34,438 nucleotides of DNA from NCBI GenBank assembly GCA_030156895.1, contig JASGLP010000028.1:1-34438 (forward strand), in the 5' to 3' direction. The DNA comes from Eubacteriaceae bacterium (GTDB lineage: Bacteria > Bacillota > Clostridia > Eubacteriales > Eubacteriaceae). Under the pieces are notes generated by a model, which was given only the letters and a program-made list of their open reading frames with translations, searched no databases and had not been told where the DNA came from. Of this stretch, positions 6,004-14,108 are shown piece after piece. A program made the position numbers and the translations under genes. Position 1 is the stretch's first letter. Each line of letters opens with the position of its first letter.

Positions 6004-7989
6004 ATGAATCTTAAAGATAAAAAACTGCCCGGCATAGCCATGCGGATTCTCTCTTTCGTGCCGGTCATTAATTGTTTTATCATCATCTACCTGGGCATGA
6101 ACTACGCCGAGAAGTTCACCTTTATTCTTGGTATTGCCTACTTTCTCATTTCGGCTATTTTCCCGGATATTTCTCCGATTATCTGGCTAATTTGTGTGAT
6201 TCATTATATAATTTTCTATAATCAACTTAAAAAGAAAATAGCGGAGGCCAAGAAAATACCAACGAATAATTCAGCTGCCAAAACACAACAAAGCAATTTA
6301 AATAATCGTCAATCCTTCTCCGATGTCACCATATCGGGAACATCAGAAAACAGGCAGATGATTCCTCAAAAAGGTTCTGAAACAATTCCCTTATCAGTAT
6401 CCTTCCAAAATCCGCGCGACAATTTTTTCGAAGAAATGAAAAGTCTGGCGGATCGAGAAGGCGATGAAGCGCCATTCGTACCCTTTATGTCATACTGGCC
6501 AACTTATCAGAGCATGTCAGATGCTCAAAGTAAATGGTACTTTTACTGGCGGTCTCAAATTCGCAAGAAAAACTATCTTAAAACTGATTTGTCCTATATT
6601 TTTATTTATGTCTATGAACTTTTAAACGGCATCGGTTATCAAACACCTGCTGAAGGTTACACCTTATTAATTGAGATCTGGCAGGCCTATCGGGAAGATT
6701 TTCCTAAGCTAAATACCTATTTATATGACTGGTCATTCGACTTCGCTTACTTAAATGATATCGACCTGGAATCTGCCAATTATGAGAATGCTTTACATAA
6801 ACCATCCTATGTAACTGATGTAATCATTGGTCAGCATCTTGATGATGTTCCGCTCAAACTTACCCTGGAAATGATTGACACTTTGTGCGATTATTCAATT
6901 ACCGGCAGCAAATTTTATCAAAGCGGTCATCACGAAGTGATCAAAGAGGCAATTCCTCGGATTGTCTCACTAGCAGATGCTCTTTCAAGGAAAAAAAGCC
7001 AAAAGGGTCTTTTAGAAAGCTATGGTCCTGAACAGACAGTCACAAGAGAACTTTATCTATTTAGAAGCGCCCTTTGCCCCAATGCCAATCAGACCATTAA
7101 AGTGACGGTTTTAGAGTATTCATCAGCTCCCCAGCTAAGAAATTATATCAATCAGCTGGTTCGTTTTGGGGAAAATAGCCTGCGAGAAATTTACCAAGCC
7201 AAAGGTCGCTTGCGGGGTATTGAGATGGATGAGGAAACCGGCAATCTGATTGCGGCCTTTCTGAAAAAAGAATACGGCTTATCTGAAAACAAAGAAAGCG
7301 GTCCGACCAAAGCAGCCCCCCTTGAACTGGATTTTGAAAATATCGATGACCTTCGTAGGCAGTCCGATGTGGTGCGGTCTATCTTGCATGTGGAAGATAC
7401 ACCGGGCGTAATTGCAGACGTACCAAAGGAAAAGGATCTGTTAACCGAAGTCGACGAAATGATTGTTATTTACAAAGCGCTTTCTGAAGATGAAAGAGCC
7501 TTTCTGCAAAAGCTCTATGAGAATCATTACGAATCTGAATTTGAAGCAGCAGATAATCAAAGGATTTCTTCAATCAACCGTTTGGCGGATCGGTATTTGC
7601 AAAATGATTTAATCAGCATCGAAGGAAGTCTGATCATTATCGAAGATGACTTTAGAGATGAAATTGATCATGTGTTCAAAAATCCGCCAGAGATTGAAGC
7701 AGAAAAGCAGACTGATTTTGACAATACTCAATTACCGGAAAATTTTCAGGAATTTGTTGCCCAACTCTTGCCTGAACAGCGGCAAAGCTTAATTGCCATT
7801 TTGACACTGACAGAACCCCAAAATGAACTGAAACGAATTGCGGATGAGGCAATGACAATGCCGGAATTATTAATCGATGATATTAACGCGCTGGCCATTA
7901 ATAGCCTTGGGGATATTATGATTGAAGCCCAGTTTGAGCTTGTCGATGAGTATGCGGTTATCTTGAAAAAATCATTAAGAGGAGAATAA
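6004..7989 (+). CDS. Membrane-anchored TerB_N/TerB_C domain protein
   Basis: A 661-residue protein. Two or three hydrophobic helices lie at residues 9-75, then a polar linker. A TerB_N domain covers about residues 137-265, with the typical FMSYWPTYQSMSDAQSKWYF, YWRSQIRKKNYLKTDLSYIF and YELLNG.GY..PAEGY..L pattern. A LDFENIDDLRRQS linker occurs near 442. The C-terminal part (about 515-661) is TerB_C-like. TerB-type proteins are linked to tellurite and stress response and, in this domain combination, to predicted DNA-processing systems together with a P-loop ATPase and an SF2 helicase, as here. The next gene starts 3 bases after its stop, so the products probably work together. The membrane helices suggest a sensor or anchor role, which is inference. 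Confidence 0.8.
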   Translation: MNLKDKKLPGIAMRILSFVPVINCFIIIYLGMNYAEKFTFILGIAYFLISAIFPDISPIIWLICVIHYIIFYNQLKKKIAEAKKIPTNNSAAKTQQSNLNNRQSFSDVTISGTSENRQMIPQKGSETIPLSVSFQNPRDNFFEEMKSLADREGDEAPFVPFMSYWPTYQSMSDAQSKWYFYWRSQIRKKNYLKTDLSYIFIYVYELLNGIGYQTPAEGYTLLIEIWQAYREDFPKLNTYLYDWSFDFAYLNDIDLESANYENALHKPSYVTDVIIGQHLDDVPLKLTLEMIDTLCDYSITGSKFYQSGHHEVIKEAIPRIVSLADALSRKKSQKGLLESYGPEQTVTRELYLFRSALCPNANQTIKVTVLEYSSAPQLRNYINQLVRFGENSLREIYQAKGRLRGIEMDEETGNLIAAFLKKEYGLSENKESGPTKAAPLELDFENIDDLRRQSDVVRSILHVEDTPGVIADVPKEKDLLTEVDEMIVIYKALSEDERAFLQKLYENHYESEFEAADNQRISSINRLADRYLQNDLISIEGSLIIIEDDFRDEIDHVFKNPPEIEAEKQTDFDNTQLPENFQEFVAQLLPEQRQSLIAILTLTEPQNELKRIADEAMTMPELLIDDINALAINSLGDIMIEAQFELVDEYAVILKKSLRGE

Positions 7990-7992
7990 ACA

Positions 7993-9327
7993 ATGGCCCC
8001 TTCCATTAGCCGCCGTGAATCCGGCGCATTAATTAATTCGCTGACTGCTGGTGTGGTTCCCAGAATTGGGCTACGTCATATTGCCGTTGGCCGGCAAAAT
8101 GAAGTCAACGCTTTTTTGAACGATATGAATACCATCGAAGATGGCGGTGCCTCTTTCCGATTAATATCGGGACAATACGGTAGCGGGAAAAGTTTTCTGC
8201 TGCAGATGATTCGCAATAACGCCATGGAGAAGAACTTTGTTGTTGCCGATGCAGATCTTTCACCAGAGCGAAGGCTGACCGGTTCAAAAGGGCAGGGGCT
8301 TTCAACCTATCGTGAGTTACTCCAGCATCTTTCCACACCAACAAGACCAGATGGCGGATCGCTGGAAGCGATATTGCAAAAATGGATCATGGGACTCCAG
8401 TCAGCTGTCAGCAAGAAAAATGGCTTTAAACCCGGCGAGCCTCAGCTAGTTGGCGCCGTCAGTGAGCGTATTGCCGAGATGATGATGGAATTATCGGAAT
8501 TGTCCTACGGTTTTGCCTTTGCCAATGTCCTGGATGCCTACTGGCGGGGAATGAAAACGGATGATGACGCCCTCAAACAAAATGCCCTGCGCTGGCTAAG
8601 GGGCGAATATGCGACCAAAACGGAAGCCAAAAAGGAGTTGCCGGTTGATCGCATTATTGATGATGCGAGCTGGTATGAATTTTTAAAACTGTTTGCTGTC
8701 TTTGTTAAAAAGGCGGGCTACAAAGGTTTGCTGGTTTTTCTGGATGAAGGCGTCAACCTATATAAAATTCCCCATAAACAGGCGCGAGATAGCAACTATG
8801 AAAAACTGCTGACCATTTTTAATGATACCATGCAAGGTAAAGCCCAGAATATTGGCGTTTTTTTAAGCGGAACCCCGCAGTTTATTTACGATGAACGGCG
8901 TGGTCTTTTTAACTATGATGCCCTGCGGACTCGGCTGGAAGACAACCGCTTCAGCAGCCAGAATTTTGTTGATTTTACCACCCCAGTCATTAAATTAAAG
9001 CAGCTCTCGCCAGAAGAGATATTTATTCTGCTGGAACGTCTTTGTGAACTCCATAGTAGCCACTACGATTATGACTGCACATTGGGCAAGGATCAATTAA
9101 CTGCTTTTTTAAACACGGTACTTTCCCGCTTGGGAGCCGATCAGTTACTAACACCACGTGAAATTACTCGTGATTTTCTGGGATTACTCAATATCCTGCA
9201 GCAAAATTCGAATATTACATTCGCAACCTTAATGGACGAACAGAATTACTCTGTCAAAAGTGCTGATGAGGATCCCGAAACAATCAGCTCTGATAATGAT
9301 GATCTCTTTGCTGAGTTTGACATATGA
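7993..9327 (+). CDS. BrxC/BrxD-family (DUF2791) P-loop ATPase
   Basis: A 444-residue ATPase of the DUF2791/BrxC_BrxD group. The family N-terminus is clear (residues 1-50, with SRRESGALINSLTAGVVPR and RHIAVGRQNEV). Walker A is GQYGSGKSF at residues 60-68, and Walker B is LLVFLDEG with D251 and E252. The SGTPQF segment resembles a sensor-1 region. In type 2 BREX the related BrxD is encoded beside an Lhr-like helicase (BrxHI), the same pairing as here. The ribosome site AAGAGGAG lies in the end of the terB gene and the stop overlaps the helicase start (ATGA), so translation is coupled. It probably loads or regulates the helicase on DNA, which is inferred from the pairing. Confidence 0.88.
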   Translation: MAPSISRRESGALINSLTAGVVPRIGLRHIAVGRQNEVNAFLNDMNTIEDGGASFRLISGQYGSGKSFLLQMIRNNAMEKNFVVADADLSPERRLTGSKGQGLSTYRELLQHLSTPTRPDGGSLEAILQKWIMGLQSAVSKKNGFKPGEPQLVGAVSERIAEMMMELSELSYGFAFANVLDAYWRGMKTDDDALKQNALRWLRGEYATKTEAKKELPVDRIIDDASWYEFLKLFAVFVKKAGYKGLLVFLDEGVNLYKIPHKQARDSNYEKLLTIFNDTMQGKAQNIGVFLSGTPQFIYDERRGLFNYDALRTRLEDNRFSSQNFVDFTTPVIKLKQLSPEEIFILLERLCELHSSHYDYDCTLGKDQLTAFLNTVLSRLGADQLLTPREITRDFLGLLNILQQNSNITFATLMDEQNYSVKSADEDPETISSDNDDLFAEFDI

Positions 9328-11507
9328 GCAAGTCAGCCTTTGAACGATACGCTCCCTTTATTCAGGAATACATCTATCGAAAAAAATGGACGGATTTGCG
9401 GGAAGTCCAGGTTGAGGCCTGCGAAGTGATTCTGGACACTGACGATCATGTCATAATTGCTTCGGGAACGGCATCGGGAAAAACGGAAGCCGCCTTTTTT
9501 CCGATACTGACTCAGTTGCAGCAGGCACCGTCAAACACCATTGCGATTATGTATATTGGGCCGCTTAAGGCTTTAATCAATGATCAGTTTGAGCGTTTGA
9601 GCGATCTGTTGGAAGAAAGTGACATGCCGGTTTGGCCCTGGCATGGGGATGTGTCCCAATCGCTGAAAAAACAGGCGCTAAATAAAGCCAGGGGTGTTTT
9701 GCAGATCACGCCCGAGTCGCTGGAAGCACTGATTATGCGTCGCCCGGGAGATGCTGCCCGCTTATTTGCCGATTTGCGTTTTGTCGTCATTGACGAAATT
9801 CATGCCCTGATGGGGGCCGACCGCGGCTTACAGGTGATCTGCCTCTTAAGCCGTCTGGAAAAACTGACAGGCTGTAAACCCAGAAGAATCGGTCTTTCCG
9901 CCACGCTAAACGATTATAAACCAGCAGAAATTTTTTTATCGGCCGGGACAAAACGTGAAACCCTGTCGGTGGGAATAAAAATCCATCAACGAACCATTTC
10001 CCTGGCTGCTCAAAGTTTTGTCCTGCCAGCAGAGGATGACAAAAGAGATGAGGTTTTAGAGCAGTATAATGAATTTCTCTATGACCATTGTCATGATAAA
10101 AAATGCCTGATTTTTACGAACAGTAGAGCCGATGCCGAAAAAGTGATCAACGATATGAAAGAGCTGGCGGTTAACAAGCATGAACGGGATGTCTTCTTTG
10201 TCCATCATGGCAGTGTTTCAGCCATGCTGCGCCATGAAGCTGAGGCCGCCCTCAGAGAACATCAGGGGCCAACCGTCACCGCGGCAACCCTAACACTAGA
10301 GCTGGGTATTGATGTCGGTGATCTGGATTCGATTATACAAATCGGGGCGCCCTTTAGTTGCTCAAGTTTTGTTCAGCGTCTGGGGCGGTCGGGAAGACGC
10401 ACCGGAAAATCTAAAATGCTCTTTGTTAATCAGTTTGAAGAAGACCGGCACAGTCCCTTTGAGATGATTCCCTGGGATTTGCTTCGAACAATTGCGGTCA
10501 TTCAATTGTATCTGGAAGAACACTGGGTAGAGCCATTTGAGGTTAAGCCAAAACCCTTTAGTTTACTTGCACACCAGACTTTAAGCACCCTCTTCACATA
10601 TGGGGAACTCCAGCCTGCCGATTTGGCAAGAAATGTCCTGACCATGCCACCCTTTGCGGAAATTGATCAAAATGAGTATCGATTATTGCTACAAAAAATG
10701 ATTCAAGAAGACTATCTGCAGAGAATGGATTCGGGCGAAGTCATTATCGGTTTAAAAGGCGAGAAAATTGTGCAGCATTTCAGCTTTTACGCAGTCTTTC
10801 AGGATGAGCAAGTTTACCACGTTTTTAGCCAGAGTGGTGAAATCGGTACTTTAAGCAATTGCCCTGCCGTTGGTGAAGTGTTTATTTTAGCCGGCCGCAG
10901 CTGGCAGGTTTCTTCCATCGATGAAGAGCGAAAAATGATCTACGTCAAGCTGGTGAAAAATAACCGGATTCCCAAATGGATAGGAGATCACGCCGGCTTG
11001 ATTCATACCAAAATTGTTAAACGGATGAAGCAGGTTTTACAGGAAGAGACAATGTATGCCTATCTTCAGCCGGGTTCACAGGAGCTCTTAAATAAAACCC
11101 GCAATTTTGTTAAAGAAAATTACATTTTAGACCGGGATTTTATTCCCGCCAGTACAAAATCATTTTATCTGTGTCCATGGGTGGGGTCAAGAGAGCTTTT
11201 TACCATTAACAATCTGCTCTTATGCGGTCTAAAGGATGATCTACAGATTTACACCATTAGACAGGGGAAGCATTACCTTGAAATTAGAAGCGGTTTGAGC
11301 GTTGATGATTTTAAAGCAGCTTTAAACAAAACATCAATTGCTATCGACGATCCAAACCAGGTAATCCCCGATCAACAACCATTAAGAATGGATAAATACG
11401 ATTATATGGTACCAAAAGACCTGCTCAGAGAAGCATTTTTAAGAAATGTGCTTGATGTTAGAGAAGCACAAAGGATTTTGAAGGATAACACCTTCGTTGC
11501 AAGGTGA
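9324..11507 (+). CDS. DEAD/DEAH-box SF2 helicase, Lhr/BrxHI-like
   Basis: A 727-residue superfamily 2 helicase. It has motif I ASGTASGKTEA (A46 to A56), motif Ia YIGPLKALINDQ, motif II DEIH at 157-160, motif III GLSATL and motif VI QRLGRSGRRTG at residues 351-361. A C-terminal half of about 330 residues is typical of Lhr-like and BrxHI-type enzymes. It overlaps the ATPase gene by 4 bases. No nuclease domain is evident, so it probably remodels or translocates on DNA as part of a complex with the BrxD-like ATPase and the TerB protein. The reading frame ends just before a protein-like segment in another frame (11503-11667), so a natural or artefactual frameshift at the very end is possible. Confidence 0.92.
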   Translation: MSKSAFERYAPFIQEYIYRKKWTDLREVQVEACEVILDTDDHVIIASGTASGKTEAAFFPILTQLQQAPSNTIAIMYIGPLKALINDQFERLSDLLEESDMPVWPWHGDVSQSLKKQALNKARGVLQITPESLEALIMRRPGDAARLFADLRFVVIDEIHALMGADRGLQVICLLSRLEKLTGCKPRRIGLSATLNDYKPAEIFLSAGTKRETLSVGIKIHQRTISLAAQSFVLPAEDDKRDEVLEQYNEFLYDHCHDKKCLIFTNSRADAEKVINDMKELAVNKHERDVFFVHHGSVSAMLRHEAEAALREHQGPTVTAATLTLELGIDVGDLDSIIQIGAPFSCSSFVQRLGRSGRRTGKSKMLFVNQFEEDRHSPFEMIPWDLLRTIAVIQLYLEEHWVEPFEVKPKPFSLLAHQTLSTLFTYGELQPADLARNVLTMPPFAEIDQNEYRLLLQKMIQEDYLQRMDSGEVIIGLKGEKIVQHFSFYAVFQDEQVYHVFSQSGEIGTLSNCPAVGEVFILAGRSWQVSSIDEERKMIYVKLVKNNRIPKWIGDHAGLIHTKIVKRMKQVLQEETMYAYLQPGSQELLNKTRNFVKENYILDRDFIPASTKSFYLCPWVGSRELFTINNLLLCGLKDDLQIYTIRQGKHYLEIRSGLSVDDFKAALNKTSIAIDDPNQVIPDQQPLRMDKYDYMVPKDLLREAFLRNVLDVREAQRILKDNTFVAR

Positions 11508-11667
11508 AGAAATCCACGTCTATCTGGGCATCGAAAAACTGGCGCAAGCCGTCAATCGGCCCCTTTCCACAATGGCCCGCAACAACAGTGACTATCCCCA
11601 GATACAGGATTTTTATTACCAGAGTGTCCGCTTTTTTCAATTGGGTAAAAGCTGTTTAAAGCACTAA
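11497..11667 (+). pseudogene. HTH-like coding fragment downstream of the helicase
   Basis: A second frame, open from about 11482, overlaps the helicase end. It encodes HVYLGIEKLAQAVNRPLST, then MARNN, DYPQIQDFYYQSVRFFQLG and a stop at 11667. The pattern L.IEKLA....RP.ST resembles an AlpA/excisionase-type helix-turn-helix. The only start seen is TTG at 11497, loosely spaced from an AAGGA, giving about 56 residues. It is either a tiny translationally coupled gene, the remnant of a larger one, or the helicase C-terminus after a frameshift. I cannot decide between these from the sequence. Confidence 0.4.
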
Positions 11668-11776
11668 AAACATGGTAAAAAAGTATTGAAGCATCCAGTC
11701 AGGCATAAGGGGTGAAACAATCAGATATGGCTAATAATTTAAATCAGCGGTTTGCAAGTAGCAAAGGAGTGAGATG

Positions 11777-12424
11777 ATGAGAGTGAATTCGTCTGCTATA
11801 ATGAAATGGTTGGTGGTTTTTCTGCTTTGGGCGGTGATGCTGATCGGCTTTTCGGCTTGTGAGAACAGCAATAAAACAAACTCCCAAGGTGGGATGACCA
11901 GTGCTGAAATCAGCACAGCTTTTGAAACATATCCAGTTTTTGAACAATTGGAAGTAGGTACGAGCTACTCTGAAGCGACGAAAATTTTAACCGATGCGGG
12001 AATGGTTGAGCAAAAATCCTTATCAAGTAAAGGGCTTCCGGGTGTGGAGTACAGTGAATACAGTTTTGCCGATGAAGACGACCAGGTTTATATTGAGCTG
12101 GACAAAAAGAACGATCTTCTTTACAGCAAATATTATCATTTGCTTTTGAGTAATAGCTTTGACAGCGGTTTTATGCCAACAGAGGCGGTCTATCAGGATC
12201 TGTACGACCAGATCACGGCTGGCACGATCACGACGCTTGCTGATATTGAGGCGGTCATCGGTAATGCCTATCTTTTTTCAGTTCAACCGCAAAGCGCGGA
12301 TGATCCCAGCCTGATCTATATTAACAGCTGGCGAGGGGATCTGGCTCGCTTTGATGCCTTTACCGATGAGAATGGCAAGCTTATCAGCTATAAAATCGGT
12401 TATACCGGAACGCTCAGTAACTAA
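11777..12424 (+). CDS. Small lipoprotein, BLIP/SmpA-like fold suspected
   Basis: A roughly 215-residue secreted protein. The N-terminal helix MKWLVVFLLWAVMLIGFSAC ends in a lipobox with Cys28, so it should be lipid-anchored on the outer face of the membrane. The mature part contains FEQLEVGTSYSEATKILTDAG, a motif like the 'F..I..G.s..ev..ilG..G' helix-turn of BLIP/SmpA-like lipoproteins, and a second weaker match (YDQITAGTITTLADIEAVIG). The ATG at 11777 is better spaced from AAGGAG than the ATG at 11774. A terminator follows at 12507. It appears to be monocistronic. Ligand and role are unknown. Confidence 0.75.
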   Translation: MRVNSSAIMKWLVVFLLWAVMLIGFSACENSNKTNSQGGMTSAEISTAFETYPVFEQLEVGTSYSEATKILTDAGMVEQKSLSSKGLPGVEYSEYSFADEDDQVYIELDKKNDLLYSKYYHLLLSNSFDSGFMPTEAVYQDLYDQITAGTITTLADIEAVIGNAYLFSVQPQSADDPSLIYINSWRGDLARFDAFTDENGKLISYKIGYTGTLSN

Positions 12425-12506
12425 AAAGCAGCATTTTCGATTCTATACTTTGTCGCTTTCATCCCTTATGTAAGATAAAACACCAGATTGCTTTCGGAGT
12501 TTTGTC

Positions 12507-12536
12507 AGCCCGTCCTAGCCTGGGCGGGCTCTTTTT
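12507..12536 (+). terminator. Intrinsic terminator after the lipoprotein gene
   Basis: The stem AGCCCGTCC (12507-12515) pairs with GGGCGGGCT (12522-12530) over the loop TAGCCT, with one G-T pair, followed by CTTTTT. Confidence 0.9.
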
Positions 12537-12645
12537 CAAACAAGCTAGGAAAAGCATTCAAGCCTACATTTTTGCCCGCTCCAAAATTGTGATTATCCGA
12601 TAAATAGGGGTATCTAATCAATAAAAGTTATCAGGAGGAAAGAAG

Positions 12646-13410
12646 ATGAATCAATTAGTTAAAGCGATTATTGGATTGGCTTTGCTGGTTGCGACGCTGC
12701 TAATCAACAGTCTGGGCGCTTTTGGATTTTTCAACGGAATGTCGCAGAAAGCCATTTCAGATATGTACCCAACACTGATTACACCAGCCCCCTTTACGTT
12801 CAGCATCTGGAGTGTCATATATCTCTTGTTGATTGGTGCAGCTATTACCATGATCATTAAGAACAAAGATGACATTTACAGCCAAGCGATTGATCAGATC
12901 GCCCCTTTGTTTTGGATTTCATCAGGTCTTAATATGGTTTGGATTATCTGTTTTTCCTATAATATGATTAATCTATCAGCGGTGGTGATTTTGTGCTTTG
13001 CCATCATTTTAGCATTGATTGTCAAAAAAATCAGTACAATTAAGATTGCTAACAGCTGGTTGCTGCCAACAGCTTTTGGAATGTATGCCGGCTGGCTGTT
13101 GATTGCAACAGTCGTCAATATCGCCGCATTTCTGGTCAGCATCGACTGGCAGGGTTTTGGCATTGAAGCGGAAGTCTGGGCGGCTATTACCCTGGCGGTT
13201 GCAGTGATACTGGCCTTTGTTGTTGCCCATTCTACCCGGAATTTTGTCATTCCCTTACCAATTGCTTGGGGTTATTTGGGGATTTATATGTCATTAAAGC
13301 TCATGAATGCCTTACCCTTTTTGCAAATTTTTACTTTAATCGGGATTGTTCTGCTGCTGGGAATCAGTGGATATCTCTTGTGGTTAAAAAGACGCGTCAA
13401 GGAGACGTGA
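12646..13410 (+). CDS. TspO/MBR-related polytopic membrane protein
   Basis: A 254-residue integral membrane protein with about seven or eight hydrophobic helices. The segment TPAPFTFSIWSVIYLLLIG (about residues 46-64) matches the P.P..f...W...Y...G pattern of the TspO/MBR (tryptophan-rich sensory) superfamily, and the repeated WGY/AW positions later in the chain fit this. Classical TspO has about 160 residues and five helices, so this is the longer variant seen in many bacteria. Classical TspO binds porphyrins; no ligand can be claimed here. The start follows AGGAGG. The next gene starts 16 bases downstream and is probably cotranscribed. Confidence 0.7.
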   Translation: MNQLVKAIIGLALLVATLLINSLGAFGFFNGMSQKAISDMYPTLITPAPFTFSIWSVIYLLLIGAAITMIIKNKDDIYSQAIDQIAPLFWISSGLNMVWIICFSYNMINLSAVVILCFAIILALIVKKISTIKIANSWLLPTAFGMYAGWLLIATVVNIAAFLVSIDWQGFGIEAEVWAAITLAVAVILAFVVAHSTRNFVIPLPIAWGYLGIYMSLKLMNALPFLQIFTLIGIVLLLGISGYLLWLKRRVKET

Positions 13411-13426
13411 GAAACGAGGCCTAGCT

Positions 13427-13972
13427 ATGAATATTTTAAACTGGGGTCTGATTAGCAGTCCTGAGGGTAAGAAACCGATGATCTTTTCTGAATATGTATT
13501 AAATGATTTGGGGGTTTTTGTGAAACGTGAAAGACGAATGCCCAAAAAAGCTAAATTAACAGCACTGACGGGCTTTCGAATCGGTTATCAGGCGCTTGCC
13601 GGAAGCAATTATCGCGCCGCAGCTCTAGATCGAAATGCCATTCTCTGGCACAAGATAACGAGGGTAATATCAGCCCCCGATAATCTGATGATTTACGGCA
13701 ACAGCCAGGACTTGATCACGCTTTATTTCGATCAAGACCAGGCCAAAGCAATCACCTCCTATGTTCATACCATGAGAAAAAACCATCCCCCTGTTAAGAC
13801 GGCTGATTATGATGCCGCTTCCTGGATGTGCTGGCGAGATGATGACGATTGGGGCGACAATCCCTTTATGCCCTTACTAGAAATGATCGAAATTGAAAAG
13901 GATACCGACCGCTTTATCGAACCGGAGATTCTGGAAGAAACGGTCCTGAAATCTGAGATTGAAATTATGTAA
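13427..13972 (+). CDS. Hypothetical protein, possible PH-like domain
   Basis: A 181-residue soluble protein that I do not recognise. No signal peptide or membrane helix is present. Residues 70-120 (LWHKITRVISAPDNLMIYG, DLITLYFDQDQAKAITSYV) alternate like the strands and final helix of a bacterial PH-like domain. The C-terminal 50 residues are acidic and Trp-rich (SWMCWRDDDDWGDNPF). The gene begins 16 bases after the TspO-like gene, with a weak ACGAGG ribosome site, so it may act with that membrane protein. No promoter separates them. Confidence 0.55.
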   Translation: MNILNWGLISSPEGKKPMIFSEYVLNDLGVFVKRERRMPKKAKLTALTGFRIGYQALAGSNYRAAALDRNAILWHKITRVISAPDNLMIYGNSQDLITLYFDQDQAKAITSYVHTMRKNHPPVKTADYDAASWMCWRDDDDWGDNPFMPLLEMIEIEKDTDRFIEPEILEETVLKSEIEIM

Positions 13973-14108
13973 AATATCTAGTTACCAGATGATGCCATTG
14001 AACCGTCTATTTGTACAAAGTTGAAAAAATTATCAAGTATTTTGTTTTTTCTCACTCATTATTATGATAAAATAATTAATAAATATTATTTTAAGGAACG
14101 AAAATAGA

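Noticed and set aside
6004-11507. Complete BREX system
   Set aside because: Only BrxD-like and BrxHI-like genes are present; PglX, PglZ, BrxA, BrxB, BrxC and BrxL are absent from the window.
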